DNA of 64,000 nt from Blautia pseudococcoides (lineage in GTDB: Bacteria > Bacillota > Clostridia > Lachnospirales > Lachnospiraceae): positions 2,645,001 through 2,709,000 of the forward strand of contig NZ_CP015405.2 in assembly GCF_001689125.2 (NCBI RefSeq). Reading direction: 5' to 3'. This document shows positions 24,381 to 33,322 of the stretch, one piece after another. The notes under the pieces are model-generated. The model did no database searches. It saw only the letters and a program-made list of their open reading frames with translations, and was not told the DNA's origin. The first letter of the stretch is position 1. Each line of letters begins with the position of its first letter. The position numbers and the translations under genes were made by a program.

Positions 24381-25694
24381 TTAACAGGGCTGAGGATTTT
24401 CGTCAATCAGATGGAGTGTGGTATTGCCGATTCTATGGTTTTCCACAGAGTGCACCTTGACCCGTACGCCTGAAAATTCGCACTCAAACCGCTCGCCGTT
24501 CTTTGGTACCCTTCCGATAATACTGCAGATAAATCCGTTAAAGGTGTCGTAAGTGTCTATGGGAAGGTGGATCCCTAACGCTTCGGCAACGTCATCCAAC
24601 GGTGCACAGCCCTGTATCTTCCACTCTTTCTCACCGATTTTCTCAATTTCCTTCGGCCGCAGCGGCTCCTCCGCTTCATAAAGCTCTCCCACAAGAGCTT
24701 CCATCAGGTCGTGAAGCGTAGCAATACCTGAAACACCGCCGTATTCATCAACCAGTACAGCAAAATATGTCCTGTTCTTTTTCATATTGGAAAAGAGCAC
24801 ATCTGCTTTCATTCCATCCGGCACAAACCACGCCTTATCCACAGCCTGCTCCATGACAGCCTCACGTGACCTGTCCTTCATGCGGAAATAGTCCCTGGTA
24901 TCCAGGATTCCCACAATATCGTCACAGCTCTCACCGCACACCGGATAAAAAGAATGACGGCTGCGGCATATGGTGTCCTCCCATTCCTGCATATCATCCT
25001 CCAGATACAGGGCATCCACATCAATGCGGTGGGTACAGATCTGCTCCGCATCCATATCGTCAAAATCAAAAATATTCTGGATCATCTCATTTTCCTGGGT
25101 ATCAATGGTTCCCTGGGCATTTCCTTCCATGAGAAGCATACGGATTTCCTCCTCAGAGACCTTCTCCTCCTCTTCCTCCGGATTGATACCCATAAGTTTC
25201 AAAATCAAGTTTGTGGAGACCGTCAGCAGAAATACCAGGGGCGCAAATGCTCTGGACACTGTATAGAGCATGCCCGACATGGACAGCGCCATGGAATCGG
25301 CCTTTTTCATGGCGATCCTTTTGGGTACCAGCTCACCAAATACCAGATTGAAATAAGCCAGTATCAGTGTGATCAGAAATACAGCTATGGATTTCAGCAC
25401 TGATTCCGGTATGGACACCCCTGCGGCTATAAGCTTTCCTACCAATGGCCCGGCAAAATTTTCCGCAGCAAACGCACTTCCCAGCAGTCCGGCCAGCGTA
25501 ATGGCAACCTGGATGGTGGCCAAAAACCTGGCGGGCTGTTCTGTCAGGGCGGATAGCCTCACAGCCCTTTTATCGCCTTCTGTTGTCAGCTTGCGCAGCC
25601 GTGTCTCATTCATGGAGATCACTGCGATCTCCGCACTGGCAAATGTAGCATTCAAAAAAATCAAAATAACTTGTAAAAGTATTGCTCCTATCAT
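24381..25694 (-). CDS. CNNM/CorC (HlyC) family transporter
   Basis: A 437-residue membrane protein. Residues 1-185 are a DUF21/CNNM transmembrane domain (ILLQVILIFLNATFASAEIA, TIQVAITLAGLLGSAFAAEN, IAVFLITLILAYFNLVFGEL). Two CBS repeats follow (about 205-325), then a CorC_HlyC domain to the end. Family members are linked to magnesium/cobalt efflux or resistance. A 200-nt structured leader with its own terminator precedes it, suggesting metal- or ligand-dependent control. The ribosome site TAGGAGGTATATGAGTT precedes the start. Confidence 0.9.
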   Translation of the reverse strand: MIGAILLQVILIFLNATFASAEIAVISMNETRLRKLTTEGDKRAVRLSALTEQPARFLATIQVAITLAGLLGSAFAAENFAGPLVGKLIAAGVSIPESVLKSIAVFLITLILAYFNLVFGELVPKRIAMKKADSMALSMSGMLYTVSRAFAPLVFLLTVSTNLILKLMGINPEEEEEKVSEEEIRMLLMEGNAQGTIDTQENEMIQNIFDFDDMDAEQICTHRIDVDALYLEDDMQEWEDTICRSRHSFYPVCGESCDDIVGILDTRDYFRMKDRSREAVMEQAVDKAWFVPDGMKADVLFSNMKKNRTYFAVLVDEYGGVSGIATLHDLMEALVGELYEAEEPLRPKEIEKIGEKEWKIQGCAPLDDVAEALGIHLPIDTYDTFNGFICSIIGRVPKNGERFECEFSGVRVKVHSVENHRIGNTTLHLIDENPQPC

Positions 25695-25759
25695 AACTCA
25701 TATACCTCCTAAAATCGTACTATGGAATTTCCCCTCATGGAAGCGGGGTTTAAAAAAAC

Positions 25760-25909
25760 ACAAAAAGGCACAGTCTGTATCCGGATTTCTCCGTATACAG
25801 ACCACGCCTTACTTATCCATAATACGACATGGGGCAGCTAATCTGCTATATGCACTATCACTATCGCCGCTATCCTCCATGTGCGCGATCACATCCTTTC
25901 ACCTTATTG
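25760..25909 (-). promoter_or_regulatory. Structured leader RNA with intrinsic terminator ahead of the CNNM gene
   Basis: A minus-strand promoter (TTGACA 25939-25944, 17 bp, TATTTT) predicts a 210-nt leader. It can form ATGTG/CACAT and GCAG/CTGC hairpins, an ACATGGAGG/CCCCATGT helix that competes with the first hairpin, then a long stem (25766-25809: GTCTGTAT/ATACAGAC, CGG/CCG, outer AGGC/GCCT) followed by TTTTTGTGTTTTTTT. This is the layout of an attenuating riboswitch. I cannot match it to M-box, yybP-ykoY or NiCo consensus by eye. The terminator could instead merely end the upstream GH31 operon. Confidence 0.55.
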
Positions 25910-26058
25910 TATATTAAAATACCACCAAAATGAGCGCCTGTCAATGCTGTTTTTATAACCGTTCAGGACAAACACATGAGTGACTGTCTCTCCGATTCAG
26001 GTCTATCTGTTACCAGACAGCTCCTTGATGTAAAAGTCCATCAGTTACTCCCTTTGTT

Positions 26059-28053
26059 TTATATCTCCAAAAACCTCAAATTTTCATCCCTGGTAAATAC
26101 CGGAATCTTATCTATAGGAGCTTCTGCTGTCACCCACCGGCCCCCCTCATACACCTTACCATCCAAAAGGGAATACCATGTTTCATCTTTTGGCAGGTAT
26201 ACTTTTCGGCTGTAAGTATCTTCATAGAGAACGGGGGCGACCAGCAAAGCGCCTCCATACATATACTGTTCTTTCAGTTCCCAGCAGACCGTATCCTGAG
26301 GGAATTCATAAAACATGGTTCTTATCACAGGTCTGCCCAGTGTATGTGCCTCTTCCATAAGATTCCTGGTGTATGAGCGAAGAGATTCCCGCAGTTTGAT
26401 ATAATGTTCAAATATGGGAGTATTCTCCTCACCAAAGCTCCATATTTCATTGTCTCCTCCGGTAAATAATGCCTCTGTACCATCCTTGTGGTATACATGC
26501 CTGTCTTCACATTCCCTGTCGCCGTGAAGGCGCATGACCGGACAGAAGGTCCCCCATTCAAACCATCGGATCAAAAGCTGTCTGAATGCCGGATCCTCTG
26601 GTCTTCCTCCTGAAAATCCACCGATATCCGTAGTCCACCAAGATATACCTGCAATTCCCATGTTAAGCCCTGCACATACCTGTCTGCGAAGTGTCTCCCA
26701 GTCACTGTGTATATCGCCGGACCATACAAGTGCACCATATCTCTGACTTCCGGCCCAGGCGCAGCGTACCAGATTTACTGTTTTTTCCTGCCCTTCTGCT
26801 CTCTGTCCCTCCCAGAATGTACGGGAGAACATCTGTGGGTAGATATTTCCTATACGCACGTTTGGTCCCATGTGATACCTGTAGTTATCAAAATCATAAA
26901 CTGTATACTCCGGTTCCGCTTCATCAAGCCAAAACAGCCGTATGCCATGTTCATAGTAATTCTGTCTGCACTTTTCCCATACATAATCTCTCGCTTCCGG
27001 GTTCGTTGCATCAAAGAAAGTACTCTCACCTCCAAAACGCATAGCAATGGGCACACCTCTGTCCGTTTTTACCAGCAGCCCTTTCTCCTTCATCTCCTCA
27101 TAATTCTCACTGTCCAGGGCAACCTGAGGCCACACAGAAACCATCAGCTCCATACCATAAGATTTTAATTCTTCCACCATGGCCTTCGGATCTGGGAAGA
27201 ATTCTTCTTCAAATCGAAAGTCTCCCATCTTGGGCCAGTGGAAGAAATCGCACACCATCACATCTACAGGTATCTGTCTTCTGTGATATTCACGTGCCAC
27301 AGACAAGAGCTGTTCCTGATTCCAGTACCGCAATTTACACTGCCAGAATCCCAGCCCGTACTCCGGCATCATAGGCACAGTTCCTGTAACCTTCGCATAA
27401 GACTGTTCCATCTCATCCGGAGAATCCCCTGCTGTGATCCAGTAATCCATCTGACGGGTACACTCCGCTGTCCAGCGTGTCTCATTTTTTGCAAATGTGA
27501 CACGGCCCACTGCCGGGTTATGCCAGAGAAATCCATAACCCTGATCAGACAGAAGAAAAGGAACACTTGCCTGGGAATTTCTATGTGCTAATTCCAATGT
27601 ACAGTTTTTAATATTAAGTACATCCTGTTGGTACTGCCCCATGCCATAGATCTTCTCCTGTTCTTTGGACGCAAAGCGGACTGTCAGCTTATAATCCCCT
27701 CCCAGTACAGGTTTGAATTCCCTGGCGTCCAGATTTAACGATCCCCCATCTTCCGCCTCTTCAAGGAGAAGTCTGCCATTCTGGTTGTAAAAACGTACCC
27801 GGCACCTCTTTGACCAATCTGATACTTGGAGACATGCAGTAATTTTTCCATTCGTAATACTTCCCGTCCATTCATCTGCCTCTATTTCCGGCTGTATACT
27901 TTTCCCGCATAATAAAGCATAGTCTGTGTCTTCCAGATTCCCCATCATAGTACTACGCACCCGCAGGGAGTTCTCCCCCCACGGTTCAATCTGCAGCAAT
28001 TCCCCGTTCTGACGATACTGCAGTGTATTTCCCTGTCTGTAAATATATCTCAT
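26059..28053 (-). CDS. GH31 family alpha-glycosidase (alpha-xylosidase-like)
   Basis: A 664-residue cytoplasmic glycoside hydrolase without a signal peptide. The N-terminal beta-sandwich is followed by the barrel with VDVMVCDFFHWPKMGDF, the nucleophile motif FWLDEAEPEY, the acid-base region VWSGDIHSDWETLRRQV, and the substrate histidine in MRLHGDRE. The family cleaves alpha-glucosides or alpha-xylosides; short YicI-like members prefer alpha-xylose. The gene closes the ABC-importer operon, so it probably degrades the imported oligosaccharide. The exact linkage is unknown. Confidence 0.88.
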   Translation of the reverse strand: MRYIYRQGNTLQYRQNGELLQIEPWGENSLRVRSTMMGNLEDTDYALLCGKSIQPEIEADEWTGSITNGKITACLQVSDWSKRCRVRFYNQNGRLLLEEAEDGGSLNLDAREFKPVLGGDYKLTVRFASKEQEKIYGMGQYQQDVLNIKNCTLELAHRNSQASVPFLLSDQGYGFLWHNPAVGRVTFAKNETRWTAECTRQMDYWITAGDSPDEMEQSYAKVTGTVPMMPEYGLGFWQCKLRYWNQEQLLSVAREYHRRQIPVDVMVCDFFHWPKMGDFRFEEEFFPDPKAMVEELKSYGMELMVSVWPQVALDSENYEEMKEKGLLVKTDRGVPIAMRFGGESTFFDATNPEARDYVWEKCRQNYYEHGIRLFWLDEAEPEYTVYDFDNYRYHMGPNVRIGNIYPQMFSRTFWEGQRAEGQEKTVNLVRCAWAGSQRYGALVWSGDIHSDWETLRRQVCAGLNMGIAGISWWTTDIGGFSGGRPEDPAFRQLLIRWFEWGTFCPVMRLHGDRECEDRHVYHKDGTEALFTGGDNEIWSFGEENTPIFEHYIKLRESLRSYTRNLMEEAHTLGRPVIRTMFYEFPQDTVCWELKEQYMYGGALLVAPVLYEDTYSRKVYLPKDETWYSLLDGKVYEGGRWVTAEAPIDKIPVFTRDENLRFLEI

Positions 28054-28074
28054 TCTGTTTCTCCTCCTGAAAAA

Positions 28075-28992
28075 TCAACCCTTTACAGCGCCAATCATGA
28101 CACCCTTTTCAAAATATTTCTGAATAAACGGATAAATGCACAATATTGGAATAGTAGATACAATAATCACACCAAATTTAATCTGGTCTGCATATTGCTG
28201 GGCATAACTTCCGGCACCCGCCACCGAACCTCCGCCTCCCTGAAACGCCTGATTGGACAGCAGAATATTTCTCAGTACCATCTGGAGAGGCTGCAGATAA
28301 TCCTTGTTCAAGTATAACAGGGCAGTAAAGAAGTCATTCCAGTGCGCCACCATATAATAGAGAAACAAAACAGATATCACTGCTTTTGACAGAGGCAGCA
28401 CAATGGTAGAAAAATACCTGAAATGCGAGCATCCGTCCAGCCGCGCCGCCTCATAGAGATCCTCCGGAATGGATGTCTCCATAAATGTTCTGGCAATGAT
28501 CAGGTTATAGACACTCAGTGCAGTAGGCAGGATCATAGCCCAGGGAGTATCAATTAAATGCAGCGTTTTAACCATAAGATAGGTAGGAATCATTCCCCCG
28601 CTGAAATACATGGTAAAAACAAAAAGCGGCATAATAACTTTCCTGGGCTTAAAACTTGTTCTTGACAATACATATGCCGCAGGCAGTGTGATCAGCATGT
28701 TGACAACCGTTCCGCCGATAGAGTAGACAATAGTATTCAAATACCCTTTCCAGATACGGCTGTCACCGAAGATCTGTTCATATCCATAAAAATTTATCTT
28801 TTTAGGCAGCAAAAGTACTTTTCCCATATTCACCATTGTTGAATCACTGACAGAAGCAATAATGATAAAATATAAAGGATAGGCAACTGTGGCAAAAGCC
28901 AAAACCGCAATAAAAATCACAGTTATTTCAAATAATTTATCAGATACCGTTTTCTCTTTCCATTTTAAACGTTTGGTTTGTTTTGTATGCAT
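28075..28992 (-). CDS. Carbohydrate ABC transporter permease (YtcP/LplC type)
   Basis: A 305-residue inner-membrane protein with six predicted helices. The permease loop EAARLDGCSHFRYFSTIVLPL carries the EAA motif that docks the ATPase. CUT1-family second permease, paired with the next gene. No ATPase is encoded in this operon, so a shared MsmK-type ATPase elsewhere is expected. It begins 18 bp after the other permease gene. Confidence 0.9.
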   Translation of the reverse strand: MHTKQTKRLKWKEKTVSDKLFEITVIFIAVLAFATVAYPLYFIIIASVSDSTMVNMGKVLLLPKKINFYGYEQIFGDSRIWKGYLNTIVYSIGGTVVNMLITLPAAYVLSRTSFKPRKVIMPLFVFTMYFSGGMIPTYLMVKTLHLIDTPWAMILPTALSVYNLIIARTFMETSIPEDLYEAARLDGCSHFRYFSTIVLPLSKAVISVLFLYYMVAHWNDFFTALLYLNKDYLQPLQMVLRNILLSNQAFQGGGGSVAGAGSYAQQYADQIKFGVIIVSTIPILCIYPFIQKYFEKGVMIGAVKG

Positions 28993-29009
28993 TATAATCC
29001 ACTCCTTTC

Positions 29010-29933
29010 TTACATCAAACTGATATCTGATTTTTTCCTGGCAATGCCATTCACAACCATAAGAACTACAAAATTGACCATAGTATTAAAGAGTCCTACC
29101 GCAGCGCCAAAACTAAACTGGCTGGATTTAATACCCACGTTGAACACATAAGTGGATATAACCTCCGAAATCCCTTTATTCAAACTGTTTTGCATCAAAA
29201 ATGTTTTCTCGAACCCAACACTTAGAATATTACCCATATTCATTATCAGCAGAATAATAATAGTAGGTGCAATGGCCGGAAGTTCCACATAACGGACCAG
29301 CTGCCAGCGGTTTGCCCCGTCAATTTTTGCCGCATCATACAACTGCGTGTCTACAGAAGACAGAGCTGCTATGTAAATGATGCTGTTCCATCCGCTGGAC
29401 TGCCAGATTCCCGACAGCACATAGAGAGGAATAAATTTGCCCGGATCCCCCAATATATTCGCATCCGGCCCAATAAGGTGCAATGCCTGCAAGGCATGGC
29501 TGATAAGTCCGGTTGTAGGGGAACAGAGAATATTCATCAGGGCAACCAACACAACTGTAGATATGAAATAGGGCATATAAATGGTTGTCTGTACTAATTT
29601 TTTACATTTGTTATTTTTAATCTGATTGATGACCAGTGCCAGCAAAATCGGAATGGGAAATCCGAAGACGATACTGGTCACTGCCAACAGAAACGTATTG
29701 CGGATTGTAGGCCAGAACATAGGGCTTTGAAAATACTGCTGGAAATATTTAAGTCCCGCCCAATCTCCCCCTGTTAATCCTTTTTGAAAATTAAAATCCC
29801 TGAATGCAAGCTGTATTCCATACATGGGGCCATAACAGAAAATGGCAATAAACAGGATTGCCGGCAAAATCATAACCCAAAGCTGCCAGTTTTTTTTCCA
29901 TCCCCTTTGTAAACTATTCTTTGTTTTTTCCAT
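29010..29933 (-). CDS. Carbohydrate ABC transporter permease (LplB type)
   Basis: A 307-residue membrane protein with six predicted helices, starting with a basic segment and LWVMILPAILFIAIFCYGPM. The EAA loop is DAAKIDGANRWQLVRYVELP. CUT1-family first permease. It is separated from the binding-protein gene by 114 bp containing two stem-loops. Confidence 0.9.
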   Translation of the reverse strand: MEKTKNSLQRGWKKNWQLWVMILPAILFIAIFCYGPMYGIQLAFRDFNFQKGLTGGDWAGLKYFQQYFQSPMFWPTIRNTFLLAVTSIVFGFPIPILLALVINQIKNNKCKKLVQTTIYMPYFISTVVLVALMNILCSPTTGLISHALQALHLIGPDANILGDPGKFIPLYVLSGIWQSSGWNSIIYIAALSSVDTQLYDAAKIDGANRWQLVRYVELPAIAPTIIILLIMNMGNILSVGFEKTFLMQNSLNKGISEVISTYVFNVGIKSSQFSFGAAVGLFNTMVNFVVLMVVNGIARKKSDISLM

Positions 29934-29964
29934 CTATATCTCCTTTCCCGTCCATCTGGTTTTA

Positions 29965-30032
29965 GACAGCAAAATATTCTGCTGTCATGAAATTCAGCAG
30001 TGATACGCACATCAGGGCACGCATCACTGCTG
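29965..30032 (-). promoter_or_regulatory. Two stem-loops between binding protein and permease genes
   Basis: GACAGC/GCTGTC (29965-29986) and CAGCAGTGAT/ATCACTGCTG (29995-30032) can fold on the minus-strand message. Hairpins at this place are often found in importer operons, where they protect or terminate part of the message so that more binding protein than permease is made. No strong T-run follows, so full termination is unlikely. Confidence 0.6.
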
Positions 30033-30047
30033 TAAAAACCTTTCTGC

Positions 30048-31661
30048 TTATTTGAGTGATTTCAGATAATCATCATAAGCTTTCTGCCTGATTTCCAAAT
30101 TCTGAATCATTCCTGCGCTGTTCAGGGATTCCACATAGGTCCCCCATTCTTTATCAATATCCCCTTTTCCCGTTACCCATCCTGCTGTCTGCTGTTCAAA
30201 TATATTGATAATATTTGCCTGGTTCATGGCCAGAGTATTGGTATCCTCTTCACTGTATTTCATAAAAGTCTGGGGATACTCATTACTCTTTGAATCCACC
30301 TTGTCCCAATATTCTTCATAAACCTGTTTTTCCTCTGTGACGGTACGCATGTCTTCCCCCAGAGTAATATTCATTCCGTCTTTGATATAGTAAGGACCAT
30401 TATCTGCAAAGGTTTTCGTCCATTTCCAGGAACCGGGATCCAGAGAGGAATCAGCCGGCGGAAGTACCTCATAAGAGCCGTCATCCTTTTTCTTGATTCC
30501 TTTATCTGTGTCGTTCATTCCTCCCCAAAGCACTTGAATACTCTCTTCCGGGTTATAGAAAGCATCAATAAATTTCATTGCTGCCTCTTTATTTTTACAG
30601 TCAGCACTCATAGCAACTGCATTCGGCTGATAATTCTGATAGTATTTGTCATTGATATACTTCACGTCATAGTCAGAATCTGCTGAATATGCCAGTGGTT
30701 TCATGGTGATATACTGGTCTTTTATTTCGTTGCCAAACCTGTCTCCGCTTTCCCAGCCCCAGGTAAATCCTACCTTCGCTTCTGTTCCGCTGCCTCTGGC
30801 TACGGACTGATACTTGGAATAATCCTGTGTAAATGCCTCCTTGCTGATCAATCCTTCATTATTCAGCTTCTGTAGATATTTCAGCAAGATCTTAAACCTG
30901 TCATCTGTAAAGTAACTTTTAATTCTGCCATCTTCTGCAAAATATCCGTCTGTTGCGTTGTTGGTAAGCTGTATCCCCAAACTTCCCAGAAGGATTTTTG
31001 GACTATACTCCCAGTTAAAGATATTGAAATCCATAGGAATTTCATCTGTGGTATCTCCATTGCCATTAGCATCTTCATTTTTAAACGCTAAGAGAACCTG
31101 CTCCAGTTCATCCCAGTTGGTAGGTACTTCCAATCCCAGATTATCCAGCCATTGCTTGTTAATAAACATACTGGCTGTGGAATAAGGCCATACACTCTTA
31201 TAGGACGGTATTCCATAGATTTCTCCAGAAGTGGTGGTGGCAAGCTGTTTGATTTCAGGATGATCACTAAACATGGCCTGAATATTCGGAGCATGCTCTT
31301 CTATCAGTGGGGACATATCTTCAAATAACCCTTTATATTGTACATAATCGGAATCTGCAGTTCCTTTGAAAATCAAATCAGGGATATTTCCACTGGCGAA
31401 CATTGCACTTTTCTTCTGATCCCAGTCTGCAGATATTTGTTCCCACTCAATCTCCACATTGCATTTTTCTTCCAACTCTTTCAGCCACTGCATGTCATTG
31501 ACATCCTGGGTCAGTGAGTGTTTGCTGAACAACGCCGTCAGTTTCACCTTTCCATCAGCAGTTGTTTTTCCGGATTCCCCGTTGTCGCCTCCGCATCCTG
31601 CCAGCATTCCTGCTGCCATTGTTCCTGCCAGAAGCAGGGCTGCACACTGTCTTACCTTCAT
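30048..31661 (-). CDS. Extracellular solute-binding lipoprotein (family 1, YtcQ/LipO type)
   Basis: A 537-residue protein with a lipoprotein signal (CAALLLAGTMAAGMLAGCGG; lipid-modified cysteine near residue 22). The body is a large family-1 binding protein with many tryptophans and tyrosines, as is usual for oligosaccharide binders. It is first in its operon, upstream of two permeases and the GH31 enzyme, and downstream of a YesM/YesN-type sensor pair that probably controls it. The bound sugar is unknown. Confidence 0.9.
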   Translation of the reverse strand: MKVRQCAALLLAGTMAAGMLAGCGGDNGESGKTTADGKVKLTALFSKHSLTQDVNDMQWLKELEEKCNVEIEWEQISADWDQKKSAMFASGNIPDLIFKGTADSDYVQYKGLFEDMSPLIEEHAPNIQAMFSDHPEIKQLATTTSGEIYGIPSYKSVWPYSTASMFINKQWLDNLGLEVPTNWDELEQVLLAFKNEDANGNGDTTDEIPMDFNIFNWEYSPKILLGSLGIQLTNNATDGYFAEDGRIKSYFTDDRFKILLKYLQKLNNEGLISKEAFTQDYSKYQSVARGSGTEAKVGFTWGWESGDRFGNEIKDQYITMKPLAYSADSDYDVKYINDKYYQNYQPNAVAMSADCKNKEAAMKFIDAFYNPEESIQVLWGGMNDTDKGIKKKDDGSYEVLPPADSSLDPGSWKWTKTFADNGPYYIKDGMNITLGEDMRTVTEEKQVYEEYWDKVDSKSNEYPQTFMKYSEEDTNTLAMNQANIINIFEQQTAGWVTGKGDIDKEWGTYVESLNSAGMIQNLEIRQKAYDDYLKSLK

Positions 31662-31839
31662 TCTAGTTCCTCCTTCTTGCCTGTCTGTAACTTCTTTCTT
31701 TTCTCACAGGCCGTTATATCATTTGTGATGCACTGCCTTTTGGCTTTGGCACCGAATTTATAAGTATATTATAGGAAAATGTGAATGGTTCTTCTATGTG
31801 TGCATTTTTTTATTTTGGTGTTATTTTTTATATAGGAAA

Positions 31840-31870
31840 ATGGGTTCCAGCTGTACCAGCTGAAACCCAT
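31840..31870 (-). terminator. Terminator after the AraC-type response regulator
   Basis: On the minus strand ATGGGTTTCAGCTGG / CAGCTGGAACCCAT forms a 14-bp stem with a short loop, followed by TTTTCC. It lies 22 bp after the regulator stop codon. The rest of the 31662-31891 gap has a TATAAT at 31768-31773 with a poor -35 match, the likely promoter of the binding-protein operon. Confidence 0.75.
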
Positions 31871-31891
31871 CTTTTATAATATATTCTGCAG

Positions 31892-33322
31892 TTATTGCTT
31901 CTTTATGTAATTTCTTCTATATTTGCTTGGGCTTAGTCCCACTGTCTTTGTAAACAGTTTTGTGAAATAAAAGTAATCACTGTATCCCACGGCTTCTGCA
32001 ATTTCATTAACAGACATATTTCCTTTTTCCAGAAGCACCTTGGCCTTCTGAATCCTGCGCCTGATAATATGTTCTGTATAAGTCTGCCCTGTTTCTCTTT
32101 TTATAAGACTGCTGAGATGTCCTGTACTAATGTTATACTTTTCAGATAGTTCCTGCAAAGAGATATCCGAATCGTATTTCTCATCTATGTTTTCCAGTAC
32201 ATAGTGAATCAGACCGCTTACTTTATCAACAGCCTGTTCTTCCCTAATCCCCAGCTGAAATTCCAGGTTTTTCTTTAATTCTGCCCAATTGTGGTATTCT
32301 GTGATCATTTGTTCTGTGGTCATAAAGTTCAGCTCAACATCTGTCATATAAGTTTTGAAGAATTTATGGGACATTGCTATCAGCTGATTATAGATAACAG
32401 CCAATTGATTTATATACAGCCTGCCTCCCCGTACCATTCTGTCCAGATTATCTATGATCAAACTCATACCGCTTTTCTGCTTTTCTCCCAGTATTCTTTC
32501 ACATTCCAGCAGAAAATCAAGAACGCATCTGTTATTATCCTCTATCCTATACTGACAGCACCCTGGCTCCGCTGTAAAAAGCTGTGTTTTTAATGCCAGA
32601 TCAGCCTCCTGATACATCTGTGCAAGCCAGGCACTGCTGCTGTTTCTTCTGCTGTAACCGGCTGTACTGCTCTCCCGGATATACCTACCGGGAAATTCAT
32701 CACCGCACAGCAATAATATCCTGCTTTCCCCCACTAAATATGCCAATGATAATTTGCCAGCAGAAAATTTCATAAAATGTTCTGCCGCCTGTGAAGTTCC
32801 CATATCTATACAGGCAAGCGTAACAGTATCACCCAAATGCCTTCCTGCAGCCTCTGTCAGAAGAGACTCTGCAGATATTCTTTCTTCTACACTGATGGCC
32901 TCCTTCAGGCGTTCCAGTCCCTCATCCTGTTTCTTCTTCTCATTTTTTGCGTCAAGCTCCTGCTTCAGCCGGATTAATACTGCTTTTAAATCCTCGGCCT
33001 TGACTTTTTTCAGCAGATATTCAAAAACCCCGTACTTAATAGCCTTCTGAGCATATTCAAATTCTCCGTAACCGCTGATAAGGACTACTTTTGTCTCCAG
33101 ATTTCCCATAGCAACTTCTTCTGTCAGCCTCAGCCCGTCCATACCAGGCATACGGATGTCAGAAAATACAACATCCAGCTTTTCATTTTGCAGGATGTCC
33201 AAAGCTTCAAGTCCATTGACGGCCTCTGCAGCAATTTCAAATCCATATTCTTCCCAGGACAGCATCATCTTCAGTCCATAGATCACCCAAGGTTCATCGT
33301 CCACAAGCATTACCCTATACAT
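31892..33322 (-). CDS. AraC-type response regulator (YesN family)
   Basis: A 476-residue regulator. Residues 1-120 are a receiver domain: the acidic pair in VDDEPW, phospho-acceptor Asp in VFSDIRMPGMDG, and a late lysine in LLKKVKAED. A variable middle follows; the last 100 residues are an AraC double helix-turn-helix (LSEKYNISTGHLSSLIKRE, IAEAVGYSDYFYFTKLF). It overlaps the histidine kinase gene by 8 bp. It most likely activates the adjacent importer-GH31 operon when the sugar is sensed. Confidence 0.9.
   Translation of the reverse strand: MYRVMLVDDEPWVIYGLKMMLSWEEYGFEIAAEAVNGLEALDILQNEKLDVVFSDIRMPGMDGLRLTEEVAMGNLETKVVLISGYGEFEYAQKAIKYGVFEYLLKKVKAEDLKAVLIRLKQELDAKNEKKKQDEGLERLKEAISVEERISAESLLTEAAGRHLGDTVTLACIDMGTSQAAEHFMKFSAGKLSLAYLVGESRILLLCGDEFPGRYIRESSTAGYSRRNSSSAWLAQMYQEADLALKTQLFTAEPGCCQYRIEDNNRCVLDFLLECERILGEKQKSGMSLIIDNLDRMVRGGRLYINQLAVIYNQLIAMSHKFFKTYMTDVELNFMTTEQMITEYHNWAELKKNLEFQLGIREEQAVDKVSGLIHYVLENIDEKYDSDISLQELSEKYNISTGHLSSLIKRETGQTYTEHIIRRRIQKAKVLLEKGNMSVNEIAEAVGYSDYFYFTKLFTKTVGLSPSKYRRNYIKKQ

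Noticed and set aside
25760..25909. M-box identity of the CNNM leader
   Set aside because: The conserved GTTAGGTGAGGC start and core of M-box RNAs are not visible; kept only as an unassigned leader.
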